Positions 4,881 through 5,631 of a DNA stretch of 5,631 nucleotides are shown here, one piece after another; the first letter of the stretch is position 1, and each line of letters starts with the position of its first letter. Location: the NCBI GenBank assembly GCA_012719815.1, contig JAAXZP010000347.1:1-5631 (forward strand), read 5' to 3'. Source of the DNA: Christensenellaceae bacterium. Its GTDB lineage: Bacteria; Bacillota; Clostridia; Christensenellales; SZUA-584. The notes under the pieces were generated by a model, which worked only from the letters and a program-made list of their open reading frames with translations, was not told where the DNA came from and ran no database searches. The position numbers were made by a program, and so were the translations under genes.

Positions 4881-5631
4881 ATGCTCATCGAACAGATACC
4901 CCAACTGGTCGCCAACAACCACACAGTTGCACTGGTCACCGTCATCGACGCCATCGGCTCCACGCCCGCGGAGGTGGGTAAAGAGATGCTGGTGGACGCC
5001 TCCGGCCTCATCGGCGGCACCATCGGCGGCGGCAACCTGGAGCACGTGTCCATCAGGAAAGCGCAGGAATGCATAAGGCACAACACCAGCGCCACCATTC
5101 ATTACGACCTGAAAAAGGACTTGGGGATGGAGTGCGGCGGCGAAGTGACGATATTTATCAAGGTATACAGCCCGCCCACGCAGCTGGTGATCGTGGGCGC
5201 GGGCCATATCGGCCGGGTGCTGTACCAGTACGCCGAAACGCTGGGCTATGAGGTGACCGTCATCGACGACCGGGAGGACGCGGCAACGAGAGAACACTTT
5301 CCCAACGCGAAACAGATACTGGTGGGCGATATCGGCGAGGAATGCGAAAAGCTGTCCCTTTCGCCGTCCGCCTTTGTCGTGATCGCCACGCGCGGGCACA
5401 GATGCGACGAGGCAGCGCTCTACCACCTGATACGGAAAAACCCGCGCTACATCGGCGTGATCGGCAGCCGCAACAAGGTGGCCACCATGATGGCCAGCCT
5501 GAAAGAAAAAGGCATCCCGCAGGATATGCTGGACGCGGTGTACGCCCCCATCGGCCTCGCGCTGGGCGGCGGCCAGCCTGCCGAGATCGCCGTCTCCATC
5601 ATCAGCGAGATACTGCTCGTCAAGAACGGCG
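4881..5631 (+). CDS. xdhC: XdhC/CoxI-family molybdenum hydroxylase maturation factor (3' end outside window)
   Basis: The first 250 residues are visible and the frame is open to the window edge. N-terminal XdhC/CoxI domain: IDAIGSTPAEVGKEMLV (22-38), GGTIGGGNLEH (45-55) and the cysteine motif LGMECGGEVTIFI (81-93, C85). C-terminal Rossmann domain: LVIVGAGHIGRVL (102-114), VIDDRE (127-132), VVIATRGHRCDEAAL (166-180), YIGVIGSRNKV (190-200), APIGLALGGGQPAEIAVSII (222-241). Family members bind molybdenum cofactor, support its sulfuration and deliver it to xanthine-dehydrogenase-like enzymes. Beside yqeC, the client is probably a selenium-dependent hydroxylase (inference). E. coli YqeB carries a similar N-terminal half fused to a second domain, so a YqeB-type fusion is not excluded. 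YIGVIGSR and APIGL are nearer the stand-alone XdhC type. The symbol here means the maturation factor, not the E. coli Fe-S subunit also called XdhC. Start: AAAGGAG 6 nt upstream. Confidence 0.88.
   Translation, partial: MLIEQIPQLVANNHTVALVTVIDAIGSTPAEVGKEMLVDASGLIGGTIGGGNLEHVSIRKAQECIRHNTSATIHYDLKKDLGMECGGEVTIFIKVYSPPTQLVIVGAGHIGRVLYQYAETLGYEVTVIDDREDAATREHFPNAKQILVGDIGEECEKLSLSPSAFVVIATRGHRCDEAALYHLIRKNPRYIGVIGSRNKVATMMASLKEKGIPQDMLDAVYAPIGLALGGGQPAEIAVSIISEILLVKNG

Noticed and set aside
4842..5426. Minus-strand open frame of 194 codons opposite the XdhC-family gene
   Set aside because: Shadow frame; the plus strand carries every XdhC signature and a strong ribosome site.

Overview
The window reads as chromosomal DNA of a GC-rich anaerobic, probably gut-associated, Clostridia-type Firmicute. 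This is inferred from gene content and strong Shine-Dalgarno sites; no taxonomic marker is present. It carries part of the anaerobic purine/ureide catabolism locus that accompanies selenium-dependent molybdenum hydroxylases. E. coli has the related ygeW-ygeX-ygeY-hyuA-yqeA-yqeB-yqeC...ygfK-ssnA island. All comparisons to E. coli are from memory, not from a search.

Left part, minus strand, transcribed right to left: ygeY (M20 amidohydrolase/peptidase, 2544-3746), ygeW (knotted carbamoyltransferase, 1339-2523), a carbamate kinase of the ArcC/YqeA type (407-1351) and the first 101 codons of ssnA (aminohydrolase, 1-305, cut by the window edge). ygeY and ygeW are 20 nt apart. ygeW and the kinase overlap by 13 nt. 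A 101-nt gap holding a strong hairpin separates the kinase from ssnA.

Middle (3747-4159): a 413-bp AT-rich divergent control region. A good promoter (TTGACA, 17 bp, extended -10) faces ygeY and implies an unusually long leader of about 235 nt. A second promoter (TTGCCA, 17 bp, TAAAAT) faces yqeC with a short leader of about 28 nt. I recognise no known riboswitch in the long leader.

Right part, plus strand: yqeC (selenium-cofactor accessory protein, 4160-4879), then, one base after its stop, an XdhC/CoxI-family molybdoenzyme maturation factor (4881 to beyond the window end).

How they work together (inference from families and neighbourhood): the plus-strand genes mature a selenium-containing molybdenum hydroxylase acting on a purine. 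SsnA would deaminate or open a heterocyclic intermediate. YgeW would split a ureido compound by phosphorolysis to carbamoyl phosphate. The carbamate kinase would harvest this as ATP, and YgeY would hydrolyse a remaining amide or ureido bond. The hydroxylase itself, YgfK, hydantoinase/HyuA, YgeX (diaminopropionate ammonia-lyase), SelD and YqeB are not in the window and would be expected nearby. No mobile element, CRISPR array, tRNA or rRNA was seen.
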